Origin: Gloeopeniophorella convolvens
Lineage: Eukaryota > Basidiomycota > Agaricomycetes > Russulales
Direction of reading: 5' to 3'
Assembly: GCA_022496205.1 (NCBI GenBank)
Contig: WTXD01000136.1
Location: forward strand, 1-32,426
DNA: 32,426 nt
Position 1 is the stretch's first letter, and each line of letters opens with the position of its first letter. Made by a program: the position numbers and the translations under genes. Below the pieces are notes generated by a model. That model saw only the letters and a list, made by a program, of their open reading frames with translations, had not been told where the DNA came from and searched no databases. Of this stretch, positions 19,751 to 29,348 are shown piece by piece.

Positions 19751-22025
19751 ACGTGAGTGATTGCCTCCAGAGAATCCAATCCCCATCACTGAAAGCTGAC
19801 GCCTGGCGAAGTTGCGCTAAAATAACCCACCAAGCCGCGGTCCCTGTTTGGGCAAATCGCGACCCGATTGCCTGCGGTGGGAAGTCGATCCGAGAGCATG
19901 CCTCCCACGAAGATCTCAGTGGATTGTAACTTTCCCGGTAGATACGACGCTTCCTCTGACTCCCTGTATGTAGTGTCCGCTACAGCAAATGAATGTAGCA
20001 TCGCCCCCCCCCCCCCTCTTGGACTAGTTATGGCGGACTGACTGTTGAAAGCTGTCGAAGCACTCTCCGAGTCGTAGACCGCGGGCCGGTGACCGGTGAC
20101 TCGTAACGCGTAATGCGTGACGCGTGACGGGGCCTCTGCATAGCTGATCGAAGAAGACCAAGAAGAAGACAGTCGTTCTCCGACGGATCCTCAGCGGCGT
20201 CATCACGAACCCGCCGCCCGGATTCTACGAGATTTTGAGGTACCGAAATCGGTTGCAACCTCCCGAAATCAGATAAAACCCGGTTGCAACCACCGGAATA
20301 GCCACAACAAGGGAAGTCGGGTTGCGGCTACGTGGCTACGTTTGAGTAGCAGTTGCTATTAACCAAAATTGAGTTTTAACCCGATCCCATGCAGTCCTCA
20401 ACAGGGCTGCAAGTGGGCCATGATCAATTCGTAAAACTGCAACAATCCTTGCGGACCTTTGTGCTGCCGTCGGGGGACGCTAATAAATCACACATATCAC
20501 ATATAATGCATCACTAAATAGTGGCATTCCCAGAAGTAGAATACATTTGCCTTGTATAGTAAAGGAAGTATATAAACCACCCTGCTACAATACCCCACAG
20601 CGACATGCACACATCCACCACCACCTTCCACACCATTCTGATGCCGATAACGGTGATTGCTGATGACGGTGTGTCTGCATGAAGCAGGAAAGACCGAGTG
20701 GAAGTGGCGTGGGCCGGAACCCAGTAGCGAGAGGCACTATGAAGCATCCATAGGGCCCCTTGCGGCTGCCGACTAGTCAAGCGACCGCCACAGATGCCAG
20801 TTGCTGGGCCTCCAACTCCGGGTATCTGGCCTTGCTGCACACTGTCTAGGAGCACGGCCGCGGCGGACTCGTTGTTCACCATGAGCGCGCCGATGAACGT
20901 CTCGCTGAACCAGATTGCCCCGAAGGAGGACGGGAGCATCAGGAGCAGCGCAGCATTCGTCAGGTCACATAGCGTCCTGGGGTGCACCGCGAATGGCATG
21001 CTGCCTTGCAAGGAGAGCACCGAGGTGGTCAAGTGTAGGAGATCCACAGACGAGTGAATTGAAAGGGAAGTCTGACATAGTCCCAAAGCGAGCAAGGTCA
21101 ACCCTGGGGTGCAACGAGAGCCAGCCAGTGGAGGCGACGAGCTAGACAACCAAGCTGAAAGTGAGCACACCAGGGCAGAGTCCGACTTGTGATCATGCGA
21201 GAAACGTAGATTAAGGCCAAGGACAGAGTACCGCAAGGTCAAGAGATTTTGAGGCCGAGGAGACGTGCTGAGAGGGAGAGCGAGGCGAAGGGGAGCGACG
21301 TGGGGAAGAGAAAGGTGGCGAGATGTCGAAGATTTCGCGGCGGGCGCTGAAATCGGTTGTCCGGGATCGGCCGCCATCAATCCCACGGTGACAGATTGGG
21401 CATTTTCGACTTAGCCAATTTGCTCGCCGGCGTCCGACCGACGGTTCTCCGACAGAATCCTGTTGCAACCCAGTCGCAACTGATTCCAGATGATTCCAAC
21501 CCAGTTGCGATTCAGTGGGATATCACGTGAAAGATCGAGACTGCTTAAAACCGGGTGAGGACTCGGTGCAATATTTCGCGGTCCTCCAATCCGTGAAATT
21601 ATCGACTGATTCCATCAAGTATTTCAGGGAAATCACAAGTTGACCACAACCCGTTCAAAACGGGATACAATTGGCTTGCAACTCGGGCTCGAATTGACAA
21701 TTACCGGAGCTGGCCGGAACCACCGGAACAGGACCCTGCCAAACCCCTATAGAGGTTAGATCCTGAGGAGCAAATTTTCGGTTCTGTTCGGGATCTCCGG
21801 CCCGGGCCGGGAAGCACCGGCCCGGGCAAATTCGGTGCATTTCCATCTAACCTTGGGCGGGAGGATCGAAATTCGGTTATTTTTACATCTAACATCAGTG
21901 ATAGTTCTCCAGGAGCGCTGCATGCGCAGGTGTATGAGTAAGATATTGTTGTTCTCATACATAGACCGGTACATAGGATGCAAGGATGTGTATTTACCAA
22001 ATGCACGAATGCGTGAACCCCCTGA
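19751..22025. other. 2.3-kb region without a supportable gene
   Basis: The first 375 bases are the flank of the right duplication unit. A run of 13 C residues sits at 20004-20016. The longest open frame (20514-21386, minus strand, 290 codons) has one hydrophobic stretch near its C-terminus but no recognisable family, and its codons look like the antisense of nothing known, so I do not call it. Copies of GTTGCAAC and variants flank that frame on both sides. A GC-rich palindromic cluster lies at about 21797-21830. The right end probably contains the undetermined 3' end of the Ulp1/transposase element. Confidence 0.45.
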
Positions 22026-25000
22026 TCACATCCTTGCACGCTTCCGACTGGGAGCCTCTTCTTCATCCGAATCGGGCTCTAGTGTGTGTTTCGCGCGAGA
22101 GCTTGATCGTCTGACAAGGCATGAAACAGCGCCCAGCAACTCTTGCTGATGCTTAAGCAACTTGTCCCAGCACTTCTGGAATCCCGCGCTTGGTTTCTCC
22201 ATAAAGAACCCATGCCCAATGTGCAGGCGAGAGTCATTCATGAAGGGGTTTGGGCAAATGGCGTCGAGCGAGAGGATGAGGTGGTCGCTATGAATGAAGA
22301 AGTATGTCGGGACGTGGTTCCCGCTCTCTGGCAATGTCGTAGTCAGCGGGGTCATGTATGTGCCATAGAACCTGTATCCCAAGACTACCACGCGTGAGAG
22401 CGTCGCGATATCGTTGCAAGTCTCCTCATAGTTATGCGTCGGGCGTATACCAGCCCCCTTCAAGTAAAAGACTTTGACTTGAGAAGCGAGTAAACGTGAG
22501 CAATAGTTTGGGCACGGTTTGGTCGGGGCTGCAGTGACACACCTTGTCCAACCCAAAGGCAATCCGCAAACCCAAAGACGATCCATGAGCCGGCTTGCAG
22601 CGGCCGCTTGCGCAATGTGGTGAGTCCAGCATTGGACAATGGCATCTTCAAAGAGTCTTGGAGTGCGTCATAGACGTGACTGCGAGAGGTCATAGAGCCT
22701 CCCCCACTGGGAGCCTGCTCGGGATCTTCGGCCTCGGTCCTGACAGTACTAGGCGGTACTTGGTCTTGTTCTTTTTCTTGTCCTTGACGTCTTCTGGGAC
22801 CTTGATTCCAAGGTTTGTCCAGCGGATTTTGTGCTCAGCACCGGTCGTACTTGGCTTTGCGGTGGTCACTAGGGAATCCGATATCACGCGCATGATTTTG
22901 TTGACCAAGGATGCCTTGAGCGTGTTCAACGGCTTCGATTTGCTGGATTCAGGGCTGGACACCGTGTCCGCAGTGGCATCCGCCTCAGCGTCCGGCGACA
23001 AAGCTTGGGGTGCAGCCGCCAGCGTGTCCTGCGTGTTGCTCACCCCTAGAGTGCCGGCGGAGGTGTCAATCGATGCCTGGGCTTCTTGAGTAAGGGTAGC
23101 CTGGCGGTATCGATATGTGACCGCGCTTTTGGCTTCCTCAGTCTCGTTCTTCTTGCGCTCCGCAACAAGAACATCAACTCTGAAGTTATCCGCATCTGGA
23201 CCAAAGTCAAGAACTTCGGCCTTAGGGAGATGGGAGGGGACAGCCACTGGGGCGAGCCGTGATTCGCATGCTTCAGCTTCAATCGGTTGATTCTCTTGTA
23301 GTTTGGCTTGTGCTTTTTCGATCTCTTCTAGCAACCGCTGAACCGAAGCGCGCCAGTCATCGAATTTGTTGGGAGCAGTGGTGTCGTCAGGAAGTGAATC
23401 ACTGGAGAATATTCGTGATATGATTTAGCACCGCTTCACGGAAGGCAAGGGTCAAAGAAGTTGTGGAACGTACATTCGTAACGTGTCGTTGACAATCTCA
23501 GCTGCCGCAGCTATTCCGAGGTTGGTCATCTTCATGTTAACCTCTTTAGTTCGGTCCTTTGGGTACTCCTTCGCGTCCTCTTCATTCGCGCGAAGGAGTT
23601 GATCAACAGTAACGGTACTTCCTTGTTCCTCTTGATCTGCTTGGGCTTCGTCCGCAACCTCAACCTCCCCCACATCTTCCGACATCGTCTCAAACTTCTT
23701 CATGAATTCGGCAAGGTGTGATTCGAAAGCGGCGGCGCTCTCTGGCCCTCTCGGAGTAAGTTCCATGCCGAGAATAGTAATGAGCGACTTTGCCTCGAGG
23801 TAGGCAGCGCAGATCAGCAGGTTGATGTCCTAATTGGACGGGAACTTCATCAAGACCTCTGGGTTAAGGCCTTTCATCTCAGACCAAGAGTGGTAATACC
23901 CCGAGCGATGCTCCCTCGCGCTCGCCTGGAAGCCCTTGAGCTTGAGTTCATTTGACATGATTGTTGCGAGTTTCGGGATCATCCATTCGACGAAGGTGAA
24001 GTCCTTCTGGACCTTGCGCGCGCACCCAAAAAAGTGCTCGCATACTTCTGTGGAATTGAGCCACAGCAGTAGCGGAACATGGGGAAGTAATCGCGGTGCG
24101 CAAGAATGAGTGACAGCATCGCGTTGATGAAGACCGAGAGGATGTCGTAGAGCTCGCGTGAGATAAAGTGAGTGCTGATGTTGTAGTGCGGGTGCATAAG
24201 GATATAATTGCGCCAGCCGTCCAGAAAGAAACGGCCTCTCCAGAGCATCTTGATGCGAGCGGCATGCGTTATAACGCGGTTTTGCTGTGCATCAAAGACA
24301 TCGCCAATGACAAATAAGTATGACTTGAGGCCATGTTCTTCGCGTAGGGCAGGTAAGATTGCGGAATACTCAATAGCTGCAGAAGAGAAAAGACGGGCGG
24401 CGGCACGATCGTCTTGCTTGTCCACGCCAATGATGTCAGCCTTGAGAAGAGGGCTGTGCTTTCCCTCTGCCAGCGCAGCCAGCATCCCGACGTGTACGAT
24501 GTAGCGCCCAAGTACAACGACACGTGCGCCAGACGTCACGCTACCCCTGGCGTTCTTCTTTGAGTGCTTTCCATCGGACGACGAAATGCGCGGCTTCCCG
24601 TTATCGAGGAGGGGTAGCTTGACTTTGAGATCTGGTTTGCCTTCTTCTGGGTTCGCAAATTCATACTCGCGAACTCGACCGTCGTCTATGGCCTCGTTCT
24701 CGAGGTCATGCAAGATGCGGCGCTCGTTCGAGGCGCCATCGGTGTTGTAGGAGAGGAGATGCATGTTGCGCTCGGAAAGATGGGCCTCAATGCTGTCATG
24801 CCATTCACGAAGCTCTGCTCGAGTAGTTGTAGGGCACAACGGCGTGGTCGCAAGGAGGCGAGGAGGGATACCGGGAAGGGGGAGGATGAGCATCCACGCG
24901 CGCACCTGTGCGATCGGTTTCGGTGATGCTGCTAATGGGAGACACGAAGTCAAGACAATACCTTCTCTGCTACGTCCTTGCGCTCAACCTGACTCGCAAC

Positions 25001-26574
25001 TCCCGAGAGTTCATCATATGAATCGAATGCCTTGACTTCGCCATGCATGCCGCCAAGTTTCCACTGCCCACGGTCCATGTACGAGCGCAGCGATGGGGTC
25101 AATTTTGTATCGTCTACAGCCAAGAGGAAGGGTCCGTCATAACCGAGGTCTTGAGCCCATTTCTGCGCCGCATCAAAGTTGGCGGCGCAGATTCCAGGCT
25201 GGAAGCGACCTTGCTTTTGATGGATGGAACTGCGGTCAGGAAATAAACATTCAGTATGACAATGACAACACGCTCGGAAGCAAGAATCGTACCGGATACT
25301 ACTCATAGATCGCCCGCCAAATTCTTTCCGAACGATTCGATATGCGGCCGGTGAGATGAGGGCGAGCACAATGCAGATTTGGTCGAAGCTTGCATCATAC
25401 TTCATGTTCGTCGTCCCTTTATTCGCAAACGAGCGATCTTCGGCCAGCATGATTGCCTTCATCATCCCCAGGAACGCCGAATGATTCTTGTACCGACCCG
25501 CCACCCCGCGTTTAGCGAATATAAGCCAGCGCGATCTGCCTGCGTCCTGTTGTGACCGTCTCAGAAATGCATATAGAACCAAGATAACATTCGCGTACCA
25601 TCTCCATGAGTTCCTGAACATCCTTATGACGCGCATAGGATTTCCCTTGAAGTTCACTTTGGTATGCCTTAGGAGTATACTTCCCCTTCTTGCCCCCGAC
25701 ATGGCGTAGGGTATTTGTGAAGGATTTGACACTCTTCACTGCATAGCACGCCCACAAGGGAGCGCGACATCCGGTTCTACAAGCGACCAATGGCCCGTTC
25801 CGACGCAATTAGGCGAGAATACCGCCCTAACCATATGATTGTTGATCCATTTCGCGGCAGCACGCTCGGCGGCGAGAACGCATGACTTCAAACCTGCCCA
25901 ACCAGATGCACACGCTTTCCTTTGACGTGCAGTCGTACGGTACCGGCGGGCACGCTTGAGCTCTCGTAAGATGCGAGCCTTGAGTTTCCAGCGAGGGGGA
26001 GCGCCTCCAGTGGTCATTACGGTGCGCTCAAGGTACTTCAAAACACCCAAGGCGGAGCGATCCGTAAGTCCAGGACAAGCAGGTGGTGGCCGCGGTGCAG
26101 CCGGAGGACCAGAGTCCGGTGCAGCGAGGAATGCACTCAGCGAGGACTGTTTGCCCTTCACCTTCTTACATTTTGCTGAGTTTTGGTGTTCTTTGAACCG
26201 CTCGGTGTTGTTGTTTTGCCGCGCTTTCGTGACCTCACCACATCGGCTGCAGGTGACGAGCTTCTTGTCCTTAGAATCAAAGATGGCGTCCGGGTCGATA
26301 GCAAGAATTTTCTCTTTGAACGCGTTGTATTGAGCGGCAGCCTTAAGTTCCGCGGTTACAGGCTGGAAATCGGAAGTTGGAGAGCAGCAGGTGAGTACTA
26401 CCGCATTGGGAACAATGGCACGTGCGACGAAACTCACGTCAACGGGTCGGCGGCCCCGAAGCACTACCGCCTTCGGCTTCTTCGCGTTCTCCGACTTCAG
26501 CTGCGGCGACCTTTCTCGCGTCTCTTCAATTTGTGATTCGGATGCCCTCTCCCTACCAAGGACCACTTTTTTTC
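22026..26574 (-). pseudogene. Zinc-finger transposase-like protein, multi-exon, broken
   Basis: Inferred introns, all GT...AG and frame-preserving, are 26363-26437, 25547-25598, 25230-25292, 24906-24961 and 23402-23473. The first exons encode a C2HC finger (TCSRCG, then H-x5-C in KEHQNSAKC) near 26270-26160. Later motifs are LGYDGPFLLAVDDTKL (near 25110), SYNTDGASNERR (near 24740), KQDDRAAARLFSSA, FDAQQNRVITHAAR and NSTEVCEHFFGCAR (near 24040). Their order resembles the D...D...E core and flanks of RNase H-like transposases of the P-element/THAP9 kind; this assignment is an inference. Lesions include a frame change near 25735, one base missing near 24074, TAG at 23830-23832, one base missing in a G run near 22707, and another frame change near 22480. 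The C-terminal region (to 22026) is acidic then basic, ending PSRKRARM, a possible nuclear signal. Confidence 0.65.
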
Positions 26575-27501
26575 AGCTTCAGAAAGGTCCTGAGGGACCT
26601 CCAGCGCTGCCAACGTGCCTCCGACCTCCTCCAACATCCGGTTGTCCTGCTTCCCGTCAGATGCTTCACTGGTAACTTCTGGTGCTTGGATAGTCACCTC
26701 GGAGCTCACTCCAGCAGAGCTGGCAATGCCCACTTCGCCGGCGTCTGTCGCGCTCGCGGCCCCTTCGCGCTCATGCTCATCCTCATGAACAGCTAGCTCC
26801 GGTTCTCCTACAAGCCCCCGGCTCCACTTAACGTGCCTCTGGCCGTTGATGCGCGCTGCTTCCAGGTGAGCTAGTGTTACCTGCATAGTGTGATGCTGAC
26901 TGACCATCTCTGCATCATTGGACGCACGCAAGCAACGCTTATAGTAGGATGCGCGGATATATCGTGACTGGTTCGGATTCCACTCAGCAGCGCCATGGAC
27001 CACGCGCCGGTGAAAGGTGTTGATCGTGGCAAGCCCGCAAGAGCTCGTATCCTTTTGAAGCCTCGTATTCAAGCCATGAAAGTCGATGACCCAATAGCCC
27101 GCGTGCTGTGGCAAGAATCTATCGAGCCATCTTGTAATGTCCCGCGAGATTTGAGGGGCTGAAGATGCGCTTGTGGACGGTTGTGAGTCCCCAATGTTGA
27201 TGGTGCGATCCTTGACATCGATCTCCACAGCAATCCAGTGCACATTGTCAACGTTGAATGGTATCAGGAGGCGTGTAACGTCTCCAGCTGTCACGGCCTG
27301 AGCCGGCGCGAGCGGGGCTGGCGAGGGCTGAGACGAGCGAGGTTCAATAAGTCGGTCTCGATGTGAGCCGGTCCTCGAAGGCGCACGTGAATGTGCACGA
27401 GATCCTGGATAAGACGTGATGTCTGAAGCTGGGAGGCAATCGGCCTCCGGTACGTCGAGTTCAAAGCTGAAGACCTCGCGATGCTTGGGCGAACAAGTCC
27501 C
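26497..27501 (-). CDS. Ulp1/SENP-like C48 cysteine protease, 5' truncated, transposon-associated
   Basis: The open frame runs from a TGA at 27502-27504 to 26497. The catalytic set is visible: His in DNVHWIAVE, Asp in INIGDSQPS 17 residues later, Gln in RLQKDTSSCG and the nucleophile Cys six residues after it, as in SUMO-protease (C48) domains. Family members cleave SUMO-like tags or polyproteins; in transposons the role is unproven. No ATG precedes the domain; the only nearby starts are GTG codons, and the 5' end is lost where the chromovirus LTR begins. The C-terminal 130 residues are acidic linker. Its last 25 codons overlap the zinc-finger/transposase frame, and an A AAA AAG heptamer sits at the start of this overlap, suggesting a fused product. 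Alternatively one A was lost from a run of eight. Confidence 0.72.
   Translation of the reverse strand, partial: GTCSPKHREVFSFELDVPEADCLPASDITSYPGSRAHSRAPSRTGSHRDRLIEPRSSQPSPAPLAPAQAVTAGDVTRLLIPFNVDNVHWIAVEIDVKDRTINIGDSQPSTSASSAPQISRDITRWLDRFLPQHAGYWVIDFHGLNTRLQKDTSSCGLATINTFHRRVVHGAAEWNPNQSRYIRASYYKRCLRASNDAEMVSQHHTMQVTLAHLEAARINGQRHVKWSRGLVGEPELAVHEDEHEREGAASATDAGEVGIASSAGVSSEVTIQAPEVTSEASDGKQDNRMLEEVGGTLAALEVPQDLSEAEKKWSLVGRGHPNHKLKRREKGRRS
26567..26574 (-). promoter_or_regulatory. Candidate -1 ribosomal frameshift site (A AAA AAG)
   Basis: On the minus strand the Ulp1 frame reads GAA AAA AAG TGG. This contains the canonical X XXY YYZ heptamer A AAA AAG in the right register. Slipping back one base places ribosomes on GTG GTC CTT, exactly the frame that encodes the zinc finger and transposase. 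No downstream stem-loop or pseudoknot was obvious by eye. A simple one-base loss in an A run is the alternative. Confidence 0.4.
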
Positions 27502-27531
27502 TCACGCGGATTCCCTGGTAACCTCATCGAT

Positions 27532-27832
27532 TGACATTGGAGAACAGGCTTAAGGCCTTAGAGTACAACTGCTACGCCTTAAGTACTAGGAGAGAACTGG
27601 TTTACATAACGTCCTAGTATCGAGTCATACCGAGTCAGAACGGACTCAAGGTGGGTCTCCTAGGTAGAAGTACAGTAGTGGTCCAATGGCATAAGGGGCG
27701 CGTCAAGAAGTATGGGGGTCGTATGACGAGTGAGAGATAAGCGTCCCCGAGTCATCGAACTGGAACGGAGCTCGTATCGTACAGGAGCTGGAAAGATAAG
27801 GAAAAAGAAAATGTATCGTACAAGTCGTGACA
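27532..27832 (-). repeat. Putative 3' LTR of the chromovirus
   Basis: On the minus strand the segment starts TGTCACGAC, directly after a purine-rich AAGAGGGACGCAA, and ends ...CCAATGTCA, satisfying TG...CA. It is about 301 bp with no coding frame. Internally a CGAGTCA-like motif recurs (27617-27646 and near 27750). Beyond it the Ulp1 frame begins abruptly. The 5' LTR needed to confirm the limits is outside the window. Confidence 0.6.
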
Positions 27833-27845
27833 TTGCGTCCCTCTT
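27833..27845 (-). other. Putative polypurine tract preceding the 3' LTR
   Basis: AAGAGGGACGCAA on the minus strand ends immediately before the TGTCACGAC taken as the LTR start. The polypurine tract primes plus-strand DNA synthesis in LTR retroelements. It contains one C, so it is not perfect. Confidence 0.45.
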
Positions 27846-27866
27846 ACGTTTGAAGTCGCCTCGACT

Positions 27867-29348
27867 TCAATCCTCGTTCTGCGTACCAAAGTCCACGTCG
27901 TGATCGCTCGTACCTTCGCGTCTCTCTGCCGTTCCCTGCCTCGCCGTACGCCTCGCTAACAGCGTCTCTTCGTCTGCCCAGATTCGACTCGACCAGTGAT
28001 GCAGGAGTGGCGTAACGCGGTTGGCTGAGTGTTGCCGCGCGTTGTTGACTGCCTGTACGCGGGACTCGAGGCAAGCGGCTTCGAGTCGTCGTCGGATCTG
28101 AAGGATGCGCATGTTCGCGTCTGCGCGCTTCCTTTCCAACTCGTCGATGTCGTACTGGACGCGCTTCCTCTTGCGCATCTCCTGACCTAAACGGAATGCG
28201 TCGGCGGTGAGTCCGTCGTCCCACAGGTCTCGAACGATGCCTAGGAGGTGGTTGTCCTGCGCCATGAGTCGGTCCTCAGTCTCGAGGGCGAGGTGGTCGG
28301 GCTTTTTGTGCCGGACTGGGGTCGCGTACAACTCGATGCCCGTGTCCATCTCGTCGTACTCGTCCTCGACTGCGACCATGAACGGGCAGGGCACGTCAGT
28401 GACCTTCTTTACCCAAGGAGCAATGATGAGTCATCCGTCGTACTTCGAGCGGATGGTTTCGGACGTAATGACATGCTGGTCGTTTCGAAAGAAACCTTCG
28501 GAGAGGAGGTCGCGCGGAAGTCGGGGGTTTTTCAGGCGTAACGCCTGATAGGCTTGGTCGGCCAGACGAGTGAGAACGAACATGAGCTCCTCGCTCAGCT
28601 CAGCGATCATGCCCTTTCGGTAGTCCGTCGTCAAAGCGTACCAGCGTACGGCGGAGCAGTCGTTGATGCGTTCGTAGAATCGTTTGGACAACTGGGCCTT
28701 CATGTCAGTTAGACGAACTGACTTGAGGTCCCAGTTGAACCCCGTGTTCTCGAACGTCGCGGTGATAAGATGGTCCAGGTAGTCCTGGTTGCGTCCCTTG
28801 ACGCGCTTCCTCTCGCTCTCTTCTTCGTCCAGGTCGATGATCGTGTTTCCCACGACGACGTGAGTGGGACCGACGGGGGTGCCAGTCCTCGGCAGCGTCG
28901 AGGCCGGGACGAACTGGGCGAGGATAGTGGCTGACCCTTCGACTCGAGGGTTCGTCGGTTCTGCTTCCACTGTCACCGCTTCTACCTTCGGGCTCGAAGG
29001 TGTGACAACGCTGGCAGAGACTGAGCGGATGGGAACAGGCATGGGAATACGTACTCCTTCGGTGACCATAATGGTCTCCTCGAAGAAGGTCGGCGGGGTC
29101 GGTGGACGCGAGCTGGCGATGGAGTCGGTGTCGGTACGGAGGTATTCGATGTTCGGGATAGGACGGGGAGCTGGGGAGCTCGATTCAATGGAAGAGACGG
29201 AGAAACGGTGGTGGGGACTGGAGACATGGTAGGAGTAGGAAGTGGAGACGGGTAAGAAGTCGAGTAGAACGTTGTGATCGCTAGAGTGACTGAAGTCGCT
29301 GAAGGTAACGATGAAAATTACCCCCCTCTTATAGTCAGCGTCGACCAC
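27867..29348 (-). pseudogene. Extra ORF between pol and 3' LTR of the chromovirus, interrupted by TGA
   Basis: One continuous reading frame of about 490 codons with a single TGA at 28431-28433 (SKYDG, stop, LIIAPWVKK); the two halves would otherwise be called separate ORFs. The sequence up to residue 90 is serine/proline-rich, and the first in-frame ATG is at 29069. Then come an acidic stretch (IIDLDEEESERKRVKG), a helical region (about 28430-28770) and, after the stop, an acidic patch and a basic helix (MRKRKRVQYDIDELERKR) that could form a coiled coil. There are no membrane segments, so it does not look like an envelope. I recognise no domain and give no function. It is on the pol strand, directly after the integrase stop, and separated from the LTR by 35 bases, so it belongs to the element. 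CGA to TGA would explain the stop. Confidence 0.6.
29319..29330 (-). other. Polypurine-tract-like sequence directly after pol
   Basis: AAGAGGGGGG followed by TAA on the minus strand, a few bases after the integrase stop codon. It is a better polypurine tract than the one at 27833-27845, yet no TG-starting LTR follows; instead the extra ORF follows. It may be an internal second primer site or a relic of an older pol-LTR junction. Confidence 0.4.

Larger units (their letters stand above)
17231..20125 (+). repeat. Right copy of the ~3-kb direct tandem duplication (contains gene C)
   Basis: Direct repeat partner of 13697-17095 with shared upstream, coding and downstream sequence. It lacks the cytochrome b5 segment; in this copy GAACGTGAGTG after the F-box gene stop runs almost directly into GAGAATCCAA. 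Edges are estimated by eye. Confidence 0.8.
22026..27531 (-). mobile_element. Decayed DNA-transposon-like unit with Ulp1 protease and transposase-like protein
   Basis: A minus-strand unit reading, 5' to 3': Ulp1-type cysteine protease, C2HC zinc finger, intron-rich transposase-like protein with RNase H-like motifs, and a long charged C-terminal region. Ulp1 proteases are often carried by eukaryotic DNA transposons, and the transposase motifs resemble a family repeated in agaricomycete genomes. The 5' end is cut at about 27532, where the chromovirus LTR begins. I could not define the 3' end or terminal inverted repeats. Several frameshifts and an in-frame TAG show it is no longer functional as read. 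Confidence 0.7.

Noticed and set aside
20004..20016. Run of 13 C residues
   Set aside because: A simple homopolymer at the position where the left duplication unit has only a few C; probably slippage, and may be a sequencing error.
20514..21386. 290-codon minus-strand open frame with a C-terminal hydrophobic stretch
   Set aside because: I considered a membrane protein or transporter remnant. There is no family motif, the rest is low-complexity serine/leucine, and a competing plus-strand frame at 20794-21057 looks equally plausible. Not supportable without a search.
24929..24961. Alternative 33-nt intron in the transposase (acceptor TTAGCAG)
   Set aside because: Too short for usual fungal splicing. 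The acceptor at 24906 gives a 56-nt intron and keeps the frame into VRAWMLILPLP.
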